A stretch of DNA of 64,000 nucleotides from NCBI RefSeq assembly GCF_009724245.1, contig NZ_WNNK01000018.1:1-64000 (forward strand), in the 5' to 3' direction. The notes under the pieces are model-generated. The model made no database searches. It was not told the origin of the DNA and worked only from the letters and a program-made list of their open reading frames with translations. A program made the translations under genes and the position numbers. Of this stretch, positions 19,358-27,829 are shown piece after piece (the first letter of the stretch is position 1; each line of letters starts with the position of its first letter). Source of the DNA: Pseudomonas spelaei (lineage in GTDB: Bacteria > Pseudomonadota > Gammaproteobacteria > Pseudomonadales > Pseudomonadaceae).

Positions 19358-20635
19358 TCAACGCTCGATAATTGCCGTCACCCCCTGACCGCCTGCAGCG
19401 CAGATCGAAATAAGCCCCCGGCCCTTCCCGGCCGCATCCAACAACTTGGCCAGGTTGGCAACAATACGACCGCCCGTGGCAGCAAATGGATGCCCGGCCG
19501 CCAATGAGCTGCCTTTGACGTTCAAACGGCTGCGGTCGATGGAACCCAGCGGCGCATCCAGCCCCAGGCGCGTCTTGCAGTACTCCGGGTCTTCCCAGGC
19601 CTTCAGCGTGCACAACACTTGGGCAGCGAAGGCTTCGTGAATCTCGTAGTAATCGAAGTCTTGCAGCGTCAGACCGTTCCTGGTTAACAAGCGCGGGACA
19701 GCATACACCGGCGCCATCAGCAGCCCTTCGGCGCCGTTGACGAAATCCACCGCAGCCGCTTCTCCGTCTCGCAGGTACGCCAGGATTGGCAGGCCACGTT
19801 CCTTGGCCCAAGCCTCGCTGCCCAGCAGTACCAGGGAGGCGCCATCGGTCAGCGGTGTCGAGTTGCCCGCAGTCAAAGTGCCCTTTTCGCTGCGTTCAAA
19901 GGCGGGCTTGAGGCTGGCGAGTTTTTCCAGGGTCAGGTCAGGGCGCAGGTTGTTGTCGCGGGTCAGGCCAAGAAACGGCGTGAGCAAATCGTTTTGCCAG
20001 CCTTCGGCGTAGGACGCGGCCATTTTCTGATGGCTTTCCAGGGCCAGTTGGTCCTGCTCGGCGCGGGGGATCTGCCAGGTCTGCGCCATCAACTCACAGT
20101 GCTCACCCATGGATAACCCCGTGCGCGGCTCGCCATTGCGTGGCAACTCCGGCTTGAGGTGATGGGGACGAAGTTGTAACAAGACCTTTAGCTTTTCCGC
20201 CATGGTTTTGCTGCGGTTCGCCTGCAGCAAAATCTTGCGCAACCCTTCATTGACGCCGATGGGCGCGTCGGACGTGGTGTCGACACCACCGGCAATCCCA
20301 CATTCAATCTGCCCCAAGGCAATCTTGTTGGCCACCAGCAACGCAGCCTCAAGCCCCGTGCCGCAGGCCTGTTGAATGTCGTAGGCCGGAGTTTGCGGCG
20401 ACAGCCGCGAGCCCAGCACACACTCGCGGGTCAGGTTGAAATCCCGGGAATGCTTGAGCACCGCACCGGCGACCACCTCGCCCATGCGCAGGCCGTGCAG
20501 GTTGTAGCGTTCGATCAGGCCTTCCAGGGCAGCGGTCAGCATCGCCTGGTTACTCGCCGTGGCGTAAGGGCCATTGGACCGGGCGAAGGGGATGCGATTA
20601 CCGCCAATGATCGCGACACGGCGCAATTGAGTCAT
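19358..20635 (-). CDS. Acetyl-CoA C-acyltransferase (FadI-like thiolase)
   Basis: A 425-aa thiolase. The nucleophile Cys is in QQACGTGLEAAL (about residue 90), NGGAFA-type positions are replaced by the group-typical YEIHEAFAAQVL, NVKGSSLAAGHPFAATGGRI carries the His, and the second catalytic Cys is in SICAAGGQGVTAIIER at the C terminus. It resembles FadI and mitochondrial trifunctional beta-type thiolases. It is divergent from a FabG-like reductase and a MaoC dehydratase with only 114 bp between, so together they could form a fatty-acid or acyl-chain pathway set; direction (degradation or synthesis) is not clear. Confidence 0.9.
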   Translation of the reverse strand: MTQLRRVAIIGGNRIPFARSNGPYATASNQAMLTAALEGLIERYNLHGLRMGEVVAGAVLKHSRDFNLTRECVLGSRLSPQTPAYDIQQACGTGLEAALLVANKIALGQIECGIAGGVDTTSDAPIGVNEGLRKILLQANRSKTMAEKLKVLLQLRPHHLKPELPRNGEPRTGLSMGEHCELMAQTWQIPRAEQDQLALESHQKMAASYAEGWQNDLLTPFLGLTRDNNLRPDLTLEKLASLKPAFERSEKGTLTAGNSTPLTDGASLVLLGSEAWAKERGLPILAYLRDGEAAAVDFVNGAEGLLMAPVYAVPRLLTRNGLTLQDFDYYEIHEAFAAQVLCTLKAWEDPEYCKTRLGLDAPLGSIDRSRLNVKGSSLAAGHPFAATGGRIVANLAKLLDAAGKGRGLISICAAGGQGVTAIIER

Positions 20636-20749
20636 GGAAAGCTCCCTGAAGGTTGTGGGTCGAGTCTTTGAGACTAGCCTAGGCTCAATCGAACGACTTT
20701 CACCTATTGATGGTCCACCGTTTGAACCCCAGCACCCGGAGAGCGTTCC

Positions 20750-22102
20750 ATGTCTGACCGTTATATCGACTTCGCCAACTCAAGCCTCGGCCATCGCCTG
20801 GTCGCCGCCATTGGCCTGCCGTCGCCGGTACGCCTGGAACGCTGGCAGGCTGGACGCCTGCGTCCGGTGGAGGGCGCACTGTTAATCGGCGGCGGCCTGC
20901 TGGCTGCCAAGGTGTTGGCGTTTGCCAATAAACTCACCGATGCCATTTACAGCTATGGCCCTGAACCGTTGGTGGCGCCTGCCTGGATTCCCGGCCATGG
21001 TCCCAAGCTCAAGGCTGTGGTGTTTGATGCCAGCCAATTGCAGCACACCGATCAGCTCAAACAACTGCGAGAGTTCTTTCAGCCGCTGCTGAAAAACCTC
21101 GATCACAGTGCCCACCTGGTGATCCTGGGTCGGGCCCCGGAAAGCCTCGCCGACCCATTCGCCGCCAGCGCCCAGCGGGCCCTGGAAGGTTTCGGTCGAT
21201 CGCTGGCCAAGGAGCTGCGTAACGGCGGCACCCTGCAGTTGCTCTATGTCGGCGACGGTGCCGAAGATCAGTTGGAAGGTGCGCTGCGGTTCTTCCTCTC
21301 GCCGAAAAGTGCCTATGTGTCAGGCCAGGTGATCCGCCTGGGCGCCTGCGCCACACACGTCCAGGACTGGACCCGCCCCTTGGCCGGACGCAAAGCCCTG
21401 GTGACCGGCGCCGCGCGCGGTATCGGCGCGTCCATTGCCGAAACCCTGGCCCGCGACGGTGCCGAAATCCTGCTGTTGGACGTACCCCAAGCCAAGGCTG
21501 ATCTCGATGCCCTGGCCGCGCGCTTGGGCGGGCGTAGCATTGCTCTGGATATCTGTGCCGAAGACGCCGCCACACAGCTTGTCGAGCAGTTGCCGGACGG
21601 CATCGACATCGTGGTGCATAACGCCGGCATCACCCGCGACAAAACCCTCGCCAACATGACCCCCGAATATTGGGACGCCGTACTGGCGGTCAACCTCAAC
21701 GCGCCACAGGTCCTGACCAAAACCCTGCTCGACAGCGGCACCTTGCACGACAACGGCCGCGTGGTGCTGCTGGCGTCCATCAGCGGCATCGCCGGCAACC
21801 GCGGGCAAACCAACTATGCCGCGAGCAAGGCCGGGCTGATCGGGCTGGCCCAGGCCTGGGCGCCGCTGCTGGGGGAACGCGGGATCAGCATCAACGCGGT
21901 GGCACCCGGCTTTATCGAAACCCAGATGACCGCCCATATTCCGTTCGCCCTGCGTGAAGCCGGACGCCGCATGAGTTCCCTGGGCCAGGGCGGCTTGCCT
22001 CAAGACGTTGCCGAAGCGGTGGCCTGGCTCAGCCAACCGGGTTCGGGGGCCGTGAGCGGGCAGGCGCTGCGGGTGTGTGGGCAAAGTCTATTGGGGGCAT
22101 GA
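20750..22102 (+). CDS. Two-domain 3-oxoacyl-ACP reductase (high-molecular-weight FabG)
   Basis: A 450-aa long FabG, equivalent to the FabG4 type. The N-terminal flavodoxin-like domain (to about residue 205) lacks a nucleotide motif. The C-terminal SDR domain has ALVTGAARGIGASIAETLAR (about 216-235), NAGITRDKT and the catalytic triad LLASISGIAGNRGQTNYAASKAG. It should reduce 3-oxoacyl-ACP or -CoA. The ATG lies in TCCATG; GGAGAGCG is 5 nt upstream. The stop overlaps the following MaoC gene, so they are co-translated. Confidence 0.9.
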   Translation: MSDRYIDFANSSLGHRLVAAIGLPSPVRLERWQAGRLRPVEGALLIGGGLLAAKVLAFANKLTDAIYSYGPEPLVAPAWIPGHGPKLKAVVFDASQLQHTDQLKQLREFFQPLLKNLDHSAHLVILGRAPESLADPFAASAQRALEGFGRSLAKELRNGGTLQLLYVGDGAEDQLEGALRFFLSPKSAYVSGQVIRLGACATHVQDWTRPLAGRKALVTGAARGIGASIAETLARDGAEILLLDVPQAKADLDALAARLGGRSIALDICAEDAATQLVEQLPDGIDIVVHNAGITRDKTLANMTPEYWDAVLAVNLNAPQVLTKTLLDSGTLHDNGRVVLLASISGIAGNRGQTNYAASKAGLIGLAQAWAPLLGERGISINAVAPGFIETQMTAHIPFALREAGRRMSSLGQGGLPQDVAEAVAWLSQPGSGAVSGQALRVCGQSLLGA

Positions 22103-22953
22103 ATATGGATTGGCACACACTGGACAGCACACCCTTTCTGCCGCCCCTTTATTTGCGGGCAGCACTCAAACGGAAAGTCAGTGGCACTGCGCTGCCCGAA
22201 GAGGGACTGCGGTGCTGGATGACCGTGGACCCCAAACACCTGGCGGCCTATCGCAAGGTGTGCGGTTTTGAAGACAGCGCGATCCTGCCGGCCACTTATC
22301 CACACATCCTCGCGTTTGCCCTGCAGATGCAGTTGCTCACCGCCAGGGATTTCCCCTTTCCTCTGCTGGGCCTGATCCACCTGAGTAATCGCATTCGTAT
22401 CCTGCGCACACTGGGCTGCGTGGGTTACCTGCGGATCGGCGTGCGCACGCAAAACTTGCAGCCGCACGCCAAGGGCGCGACGTTTGACCTGATAACCACA
22501 ATGGAAGACTCATTGGGCCCGCTATGGGAAGCGCAAAGCCGAATGCTCTGCCGTGGCGTGAAACTGCCGGGTGAGGTGGCCGATGATGCTGTGATGTCGC
22601 CCACCGGCCTCACCGAGCTGACCCGCTGGAAGGCCCCCGCCGATATTGGGCGCCGCTATGCCCGCGTTTCTGGCGACTACAACCCGATTCACCTGAGTGC
22701 GCTGAGCGCCAAGTTGTTCGGGTTTCCCCAGGCAATTGCCCATGGACTATGGAACAAGGCGCGCACATTGGCCGCGCTGGGCCAGCACTTACCGGCCTCC
22801 AACATCGAGATAGAGGTCGCGTTCAAAAAGCCGGTGCGCCTGCCCAGTGAAGTGACGTTACGGAGCAGTGCAGCAGCGTCCAGCGGTGAATTGCAACTGA
22901 CTGGCGCCAACGATATAGAACACATGATCGGAAGATGGCATCCATTTTCCTGA
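22099..22953 (+). CDS. MaoC-family dehydratase (double hot-dog)
   Basis: A 284-aa protein with a C-terminal MaoC hot-dog domain, RRYARVSGDYNPIHLSALSAKLFGFPQAIAHGLW carrying the D-x4-H catalytic pair, and a decayed hot-dog N-terminal half. This fits an R-specific enoyl-CoA/ACP hydratase. I start it at ATG 22099, which overlaps the FabG stop (ATGA). The ATG two codons on (22105) has better spacing to GGGGG at 22093 and may be the real start. It should act after the FabG reductase in the same pathway. Confidence 0.85.
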   Translation: MNMDWHTLDSTPFLPPLYLRAALKRKVSGTALPEEGLRCWMTVDPKHLAAYRKVCGFEDSAILPATYPHILAFALQMQLLTARDFPFPLLGLIHLSNRIRILRTLGCVGYLRIGVRTQNLQPHAKGATFDLITTMEDSLGPLWEAQSRMLCRGVKLPGEVADDAVMSPTGLTELTRWKAPADIGRRYARVSGDYNPIHLSALSAKLFGFPQAIAHGLWNKARTLAALGQHLPASNIEIEVAFKKPVRLPSEVTLRSSAAASSGELQLTGANDIEHMIGRWHPFS

Positions 22954-23278
22954 AAACAGCCCAGGCTCCTGGGCTGCCCACCCATTAAATTGTATATATA
23001 CACCCTAAGTTATATCGGTTATCCGATAGCCTGCTAATCGACCTATCATCTTGTTTTTAAAAGAATCATCCTCTTTTAAATTTTACTGACTACACCCTTG
23101 GCATTAGTCATTAAGAAGAAACTGACTAAGTGTATATAAATCGTTAATACCAAGTTGAGCATTGCGAGAAACTGTACCTGAGCCTGTTATAGCCATACGG
23201 ACGAAAGTATCGATGCCCTCTAGAAGCAGCGAACTTTTGAAAACAACAAAGGCTGTACCAGGTGCAAGGAACTCAATC
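22954..23278 (+). promoter_or_regulatory. AT-rich regulatory region of the TGGG-repeat lipoprotein
   Basis: This 325-bp gap is far richer in A+T than its surroundings. It holds a perfect 12-bp palindrome TGTATATATACA (22991-23002) and a 7-bp dyad TTAGTCA (23104-23110) with TGACTAA (23123-23129). TATAAA at 23135-23140 is a possible -10. The ATTAGTC within it matches the core of the element before both flp genes, in the same orientation relative to the gene. Such AT-richness is common at silenced (MvaT/H-NS-type) surface genes; that is inference. Confidence 0.6.
23056..23080 (+). terminator. AT-rich hairpin, possible terminator of the fabG-maoC unit
   Basis: TTTAAAAGA (23056-23064) and TCTTTTAAA (23072-23080) pair perfectly over 9 bp with a 7-nt loop, followed by TTTT. 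The stem is weak in GC, so it may instead be a regulator dyad. Confidence 0.45.
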
Positions 23279-25078
23279 ATGAAAACTCAAGCAGTTTTAT
23301 TCAAAGCAAGTACCGCGCTGGCCCTGATTCTGGCAATGAGTCTCGCCGGCTGCAGCAGCGGTGGTGGCGGTCATCACAGCAGTACCAGTGCATCCTCTCC
23401 AGACGCAGGCGCAGGTAGCGGATCGGGTGGTTCAGGTGGAGGAACAGGCGGTGGTACTGGTGGCGGTGACGGCAGCGGCACTGGCGGTGGTACCGGTGGC
23501 GGTGACGGCAGCGGTGACGGCAGCGGAACCGGTGGCGGAACGGGCGGTGGTACCGGTGGCGGCACTGGCGGCGGAACGGGCGGTGGTACCGGTGGCGGAA
23601 CAGGTGGTGGCACCGGTGGCGGCACTGGCGGCGGAACAGGTGGTGGCACCGGTGGCGGCACTGGCGGCGGAACAGGTGGTGGCACCGGTGGCGGCACTGG
23701 CGGCGGAACGGGTGGTGGTACCGGTGGCGGCACTGGCGGCGGAACGGGCGGTGGCACCGGTGGCGGTACCGGTGGTGGCACAGGCTCAACCACCAGCCCA
23801 CTGGTCACTGGCCAGATTGCAGCCAATCTGGGCGGCACCCTCAGTAATGTCGGCACGGCCATTGGTGGCATCGGCACAACCGTAGGCGGTGTTCCGGTAG
23901 TCGGCACAACGGCAGGTGGGCTGGTAACGTCCGTCGGCACCGCCGTCGGCAATATCGGCACAGGCGTCAGCACTGGCCTTGGCACGCTGGGTACTAACAG
24001 CAACGCCCTGGGCACCACCCTCGCAGGCGTGGGTAACGGCGTCGCCACCCTGGGGACTGGTGTTTCCACTACCGGCCAGTCAGTGAGCACATTACTCGGC
24101 GGCGTCCCCGTGGTCGGTACGACAGTGGCGCCCCTCACAGGTAGCCTGGTGGGCACCGTCGGCCAAGCTGTCAACATGTTGGGCAACACCCTGAGCGTGA
24201 ACAGTACCAGTGGGCCTCTTGGCTCCGCGACCAATGCAATAGGCGGCAAGGTGCTGGTACCGGTGATTTCCCTGGTGGAAAACACCACCGGCAACCTGGG
24301 CAAGGCGACTGGCCTGGGCGCCCCACTCAATGGCGTGCTGGATAAAGTCGGCTCGACCGTTACCGGCCTTGGCACTCAAGTGACTGGCGCCGGTGGGACT
24401 GGCAACCCTGTCACCACGCTGGTGGGCAGTGTGCTCGGCGGCGCAGGTGCGGTCCTCAACACTTCTGGTGGTTATGTGGCGCCTTCAGCCGGTACGGGTG
24501 CCGGTGGTGCTCCTGCCTCCGGTCTGCCGGAACTGGTTGGTGGCGTAGTCGCCAACCTCGGCAACGGCCTGAACGCCGGCAACACCAACGGCACAGTCAG
24601 TGCAGCTGGTGTAACGGGTGGCGCATTGGGTGGCGCAGTAGCGTCTGTGGGTACTCTGATCGGCGGCACAGGTGTAGCCAACACCGCAGCGAGTACGCCA
24701 GTCGCAGCACTGGCTACTAATGTCGGCGCAGCATTGAACCCTGTCACCTCGGGCGTTACCAGCCTGACGCAGAACGTCGGCACCACAACCGGTATCGGCG
24801 CTCCCGTCAACGGATTGGTGACAGCAGTCGGTGGGGCCGTGAGCGGTCTTGGCACTAACATCACCACGGCCAATGCCAACCCGGTCACTAATGCCGTCGG
24901 TAACGTTGTCACAACAGTAGGCGGCACCGTCGCCTCGGTGGGTGGCTTGGTCACAGGTGGCACCACCGGCGGTGGCGGCCTGCTCGGCGGTTTGAACGTA
25001 GGTGGCAGTACGTCCGGCACAGGGACCGCAAGTGGAGGTTTGGGCGGTCTGCTGGGTGGCCTGACCGGCAAAAAATAG
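23279..25078 (+). CDS. TGGG-repeat lipoprotein, collagen-like surface protein
   Basis: A 599-aa predicted lipoprotein. The signal peptide MKTQAVLFKASTALALILAM ends in lipobox SLAGC with Cys25, followed by a Gly/Ser/His spacer. From about residue 84 comes an uninterrupted run of about 21 TGGG units, and then a long C-terminal part (residues 170-599) rich in Gly, Thr, Val and Leu with loosely repeating VGTxVGxIGTGV-like blocks that resemble beta-solenoid spacing. Pipelines often name relatives collagen-like triple-helix proteins, but the repeat is not Gly-X-Y. The first ATG in frame (23162) lacks a ribosome site; CAAGGAAC precedes 23279. It is followed by a strong terminator and then an ShlB-type transporter. 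Confidence 0.75.
   Translation: MKTQAVLFKASTALALILAMSLAGCSSGGGGHHSSTSASSPDAGAGSGSGGSGGGTGGGTGGGDGSGTGGGTGGGDGSGDGSGTGGGTGGGTGGGTGGGTGGGTGGGTGGGTGGGTGGGTGGGTGGGTGGGTGGGTGGGTGGGTGGGTGGGTGGGTGGGTGGGTGGGTGSTTSPLVTGQIAANLGGTLSNVGTAIGGIGTTVGGVPVVGTTAGGLVTSVGTAVGNIGTGVSTGLGTLGTNSNALGTTLAGVGNGVATLGTGVSTTGQSVSTLLGGVPVVGTTVAPLTGSLVGTVGQAVNMLGNTLSVNSTSGPLGSATNAIGGKVLVPVISLVENTTGNLGKATGLGAPLNGVLDKVGSTVTGLGTQVTGAGGTGNPVTTLVGSVLGGAGAVLNTSGGYVAPSAGTGAGGAPASGLPELVGGVVANLGNGLNAGNTNGTVSAAGVTGGALGGAVASVGTLIGGTGVANTAASTPVAALATNVGAALNPVTSGVTSLTQNVGTTTGIGAPVNGLVTAVGGAVSGLGTNITTANANPVTNAVGNVVTTVGGTVASVGGLVTGGTTGGGGLLGGLNVGGSTSGTGTASGGLGGLLGGLTGKK
23528..23785 (+). repeat. Tandem 12-bp/36-bp repeat coding for TGGG units
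   Basis: The 12-bp unit (ACx GGT GGC GGx) is repeated about 21 times. A higher-order 36-bp unit is exact in three adjacent copies at 23594-23629, 23630-23665 and 23666-23701, with diverged copies on each side (for example 23702-23737). This pattern suggests recent duplication by slippage or recombination. Confidence 0.9.
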
Positions 25079-25130
25079 AATTGCACCTGGCCGATTAGAC
25101 GGCCTCCCTTACAGCGCCTACGCTTGGTTG

Positions 25131-25166
25131 AGACGAGAGATTCCGTTGAGTCTCTCGTCTTTTTAT
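25131..25166 (+). terminator. Rho-independent terminator of the lipoprotein gene
   Basis: AGACGAGAGA (25131-25140) and TCTCTCGTCT (25151-25160) form a perfect 10-bp stem with a 10-nt loop, followed by TTTTATTT. It separates the lipoprotein from the next gene, which therefore needs its own promoter. Confidence 0.92.
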
Positions 25167-25262
25167 TTGGGCAGTGATCGCCCATGAAAACCTTCCCCAC
25201 CGCGCCCCAAGAACGCGACGGGAATATGCGAATGCTGCTGCAGTTTGACCATGGAGTGTCCT

Positions 25263-26945
25263 ATGCGCGCTTTAACGCCTTTGCTATTACTCACCCTCAG
25301 TGCTTTTGTCCAAGCCGAGACCCTACCCAGCTTTCTCAATAGCAACGACACCATCCGCAACCTGCCAGTACCCAACCTTCCTGCCGACGCCTACCGCCCG
25401 GCCACGCCCCAAACCCAATTGCCGGACCCCGCCGCCGCGCAAGCGCAACCGCTGCAAATGGACACCAAGGTAACCATTCGCAAACTGCAAATCGAAGGCG
25501 GGACGATTTACCCACTCAAGGACGTCGCCCAGGTTTTCGCACCGCTGATTGGCCACGAAACCAACCTCGCACAACTGATCGAAGCCACCCGCAGCATCAC
25601 CCAACGTTATCAGCAAGACGGCTACCTGTTGTCTTATGCCTTCTTGCCGGATCAACGCTTCGAACAGGGCCTGGTACGTGTGGTACTGGTGGAGGGCTAC
25701 ATCAAGGATTATCAACTGCAAGGCGATATCGGCTCCGTCTCGGCCTACGTCGACAAACTGGCAGAAAAACTCAAGGCCGAACGCCCCCTGACCCGCAAGA
25801 CCTTCGAGCGCTACACCACGCTGATGAGCCGCATCCCGGGTGTCACTTTGCAAGCGCAAGTGCCCCCACCGGGCACCACCGACGGTGGCGCGCATATGCA
25901 GATCCAGGCCAGTCGCAAGCCTTTCACCACCAGCATGAGCTTGAACGACGACAACCGCGCGGGCCTACAGGCGCTGGTAACCGGCAACAGCAATTCGCAG
26001 ACCTCGATGGGTGAGCAACTGAGTGTCAGTGGCTTGTTCCCGCCAGGCCACGATAAGGAGCATTACTATCGCGTCGGCTACAGCCAGTTCATTAATGCCG
26101 AAGGCACCCAGTTGGTCCTCAACGCCGAACGCTATCGCGCCGACCCACGCAGCAATGTGCTATTGGACGGCGGCTTCCAGCTCAAGCCTCACCAGGAAGT
26201 GGATCGTTACTCCATCGGCCTCAGCCATCCGCTGATCGCATCCCCCACCGAGTCATTGACCCTCGGTACACGCCTGTACGCCGTTGACCAAACGACCCGC
26301 TATCAATTAGTCGGCTACCCGCAACGTTTCGACCTGGAAACCGATTCCCGTGCGCTGGCCTTTGAAGGCGATTGGCGCAAGGCCAACGATCGCCAGTTGC
26401 GCATCCTCAGCGCGGGCTTGTACCAAGGCATCAATGGTCTGGGCGCCAGGACCCACAGTGATTTCGGCGGAATAGAACCGGATCTGGATTTCTTCCGCCT
26501 GCGCCTGGCGGGCGTCCAGAGCAACAAGTTCTTCGATAACTGGCAAGGCGTCATGTCCGGGGCGCTCTACTGGAGCAACAACACCCTGCCCGACAGCGAA
26601 CGCGCGGTATTCGGCGGGCAGAATTTCGGTCGCGGCTACCCTGATGACCAAGGCTCGGGTGACAAGGGTTGGGGCGTGGCCTATGAGGTGAACTACAGCT
26701 TCAACCGTGCGGGTGAGTGGGTAAAGATTCTCCAGCCCTACGTGGTCCTGGACCGCGCCAAAACCTGGTTCAACGAATTACCAGTCAAGGGTAACGACAT
26801 GTCCTCCGCCGCTGCCGGCCTGCGCTTTGGCGACAACAAGTACTACAACATCTCCCTGGAAGTGGCCAAGCCGATGTCGGACATCGCGCTGGATACCTTT
26901 AATCGGCGGCCGCGGTATACGTTGAGTTTCAGTTATCAGTTGTAA
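25263..26945 (+). CDS. ShlB/FhaC/HecB-family two-partner secretion transporter
   Basis: A 560-aa outer-membrane Omp85-type TpsB. The signal peptide is MRALTPLLLLTLSAFVQA (cut before ETLPS). POTRA domains are seen in about residues 60-200 (TKVTIRKLQIEGGTIYPLKDV, YQQDGYLLSYAFLPDQ, VVLVEGYIKDYQL), then a beta barrel with the conserved RGYPDDQG segment (about residue 458-465) and a C-terminal strand ending in FSYQL with a terminal aromatic pattern. The ATG is preceded by GGAGTG. A typical partner (large TpsA exoprotein with a haemagglutination domain) is not adjacent; the upstream gene is a TGGG-repeat lipoprotein. Confidence 0.88.
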   Translation: MRALTPLLLLTLSAFVQAETLPSFLNSNDTIRNLPVPNLPADAYRPATPQTQLPDPAAAQAQPLQMDTKVTIRKLQIEGGTIYPLKDVAQVFAPLIGHETNLAQLIEATRSITQRYQQDGYLLSYAFLPDQRFEQGLVRVVLVEGYIKDYQLQGDIGSVSAYVDKLAEKLKAERPLTRKTFERYTTLMSRIPGVTLQAQVPPPGTTDGGAHMQIQASRKPFTTSMSLNDDNRAGLQALVTGNSNSQTSMGEQLSVSGLFPPGHDKEHYYRVGYSQFINAEGTQLVLNAERYRADPRSNVLLDGGFQLKPHQEVDRYSIGLSHPLIASPTESLTLGTRLYAVDQTTRYQLVGYPQRFDLETDSRALAFEGDWRKANDRQLRILSAGLYQGINGLGARTHSDFGGIEPDLDFFRLRLAGVQSNKFFDNWQGVMSGALYWSNNTLPDSERAVFGGQNFGRGYPDDQGSGDKGWGVAYEVNYSFNRAGEWVKILQPYVVLDRAKTWFNELPVKGNDMSSAAAGLRFGDNKYYNISLEVAKPMSDIALDTFNRRPRYTLSFSYQL

Positions 26946-26951
26946 CTGAGA

Positions 26952-26987
26952 GCCGCAAGAAGGAGCCTCCGGCGTCCGACTTGCGGC
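26952..26987 (+). terminator. Weak hairpin after the TpsB gene
   Basis: GCCGCAAG (26952-26959) and CTTGCGGC (26980-26987) pair perfectly over 8 bp with a 20-nt loop, between the convergent TpsB and flp genes. There is no T tract. Confidence 0.35.
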
Positions 26988-27023
26988 CTGAAATTCGTGA
27001 GAGTTGGGGATTCGAAAGACGAC

Positions 27024-27218
27024 TCAAGAAGAGGTAATGGCTGTCGATACTTTGCCAAAGAACGTTGTAATTTGAGGTCCAAGTTGCTGCCCGGCTGCCA
27101 GGACAACGAGGGCTATCACCGCGACAAGAATGACGTACTCAATTGCGGTTGCTCCGTCTTCACGGTGAGAAAACAACTGAAGCTGAGCGTAGAGTTTCAG
27201 CACGCAGGTAAGGAACAT
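27024..27218 (-). CDS. flp: Flp-type IVb pilin, copy 1
   Basis: A 64-aa Flp prepilin. Basic leader MFLTCVLKLYAQ..REDG ends in Gly22, with processing expected before Ala23; the mature chain begins ATAIEYVILVAVIALVVL with Glu+5 and Tyr+6, the Flp hallmark. The true start is 27218, since CGCAAAGGAGAG lies just before it; longer readings are spurious. It is about 69% identical to a second pilin at 27830-28024 by eye, differing mostly in the leader and the C-terminal third (QQLGPQITTFF compared with KTLGTNISTLF). It would be cleaved by FppA and assembled by the Tad machinery. Confidence 0.93.
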   Translation of the reverse strand: MFLTCVLKLYAQLQLFSHREDGATAIEYVILVAVIALVVLAAGQQLGPQITTFFGKVSTAITSS

Positions 27219-27264
27219 GGAAGCTCTCCTTTGCGCCATTGGGCGCCAGTATCGCAGCACACCT

Positions 27265-27336
27265 GAAGCGATGTGCAACTGAAGCATTGTCAACAAACAC
27301 CACCCTCACAACTGTAAGAACCGACTAATCACAAAG
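27265..27336 (-). promoter_or_regulatory. flp copy 1 promoter with conserved activator element
   Basis: A 30-bp element at 27307-27336 (plus-strand CACAACTGTAAGAACCGACT, then AATCACAAAG) recurs at 28116-28145 with 28/30 matches. Downstream on the minus strand is TTGACA (27293-27288) in a shared TTTGTTGACAATGC. The -10 region at 27270-27265 is poor, as expected for an activated promoter. PprB is the likely binder by context. Confidence 0.7.
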
Positions 27337-27354
27337 TAGTAGCAAGCGAACGTC

Positions 27355-27768
27355 CTACTGCCTGACCAACTGCACTTTCGGCAGCGGAAACAGGTTGTTC
27401 AGAGTATCCAGCAAACGCACCAGATAGATGGGCTTGCGAAACAGATCCAAGACCTGCAAACGCAGCATGTCGCTGACATCATCCATCTCGGCATGACCTG
27501 ACATGACGATCACCGGAAGGTGCTGTCGGGAGGTGTGTTCACGCAGGCGTTTGATCAGCGAGATGCCGCTTTCCTCGGGCATACGCAGGTCGGTGATGAC
27601 CAAGGCAATATCCGGATGCAAGGTCAGCTCTTGCAAGGCGAACGTCACAGACGTCGCGGTGAAACAAACGAAACCCTCGTTCTCCAGCGACTCGGCCAGT
27701 TCAACGAGGGCGTCTTCTTCGTCATCCACCAGCAGGATCTGTTGGCGAGGGCATGTGGCGGCATTCAT
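27355..27768 (-). CDS. Receiver-only response regulator between two pilin genes
   Basis: A 137-aa single REC domain with no output domain. Acidic pair is in ILLVDDEEDALVELAESLE, the phosphoacceptor Asp in ALVITDLRMPEESGISLI, Thr/Ser in LPVIVMSGHAEM and Lys in DLFRKPIY; all key residues are present, so it should be phosphorylated. The start at 27768 is chosen for AAGG 8 nt upstream; a 14-codon extension with GTG has no ribosome site. It lies 61 bp behind flp copy 2 without a terminator, so it is probably co-transcribed with it. Its kinase may be PprA, and its target could be the Tad ATPase or another regulator; both points are inference. Confidence 0.88.
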   Translation of the reverse strand: MNAATCPRQQILLVDDEEDALVELAESLENEGFVCFTATSVTFALQELTLHPDIALVITDLRMPEESGISLIKRLREHTSRQHLPVIVMSGHAEMDDVSDMLRLQVLDLFRKPIYLVRLLDTLNNLFPLPKVQLVRQ

Positions 27769-27829
27769 GAGCAATACCTTACGTGGACAATTACTGATGG
27801 CGCTGCTCACAGGTTACGGCTGGAACAAA

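Noticed and set aside
23450..23790. CRISPR-like array because of regular repeats
   Set aside because: Repeats are contiguous, in frame and lack spacers; they code for TGGG.
23301..24375. Repetitive frames with proline-valine or arginine-histidine runs over the lipoprotein gene
   Set aside because: These are other-frame readings of the 12-bp TGGG repeat; they lack start signals.
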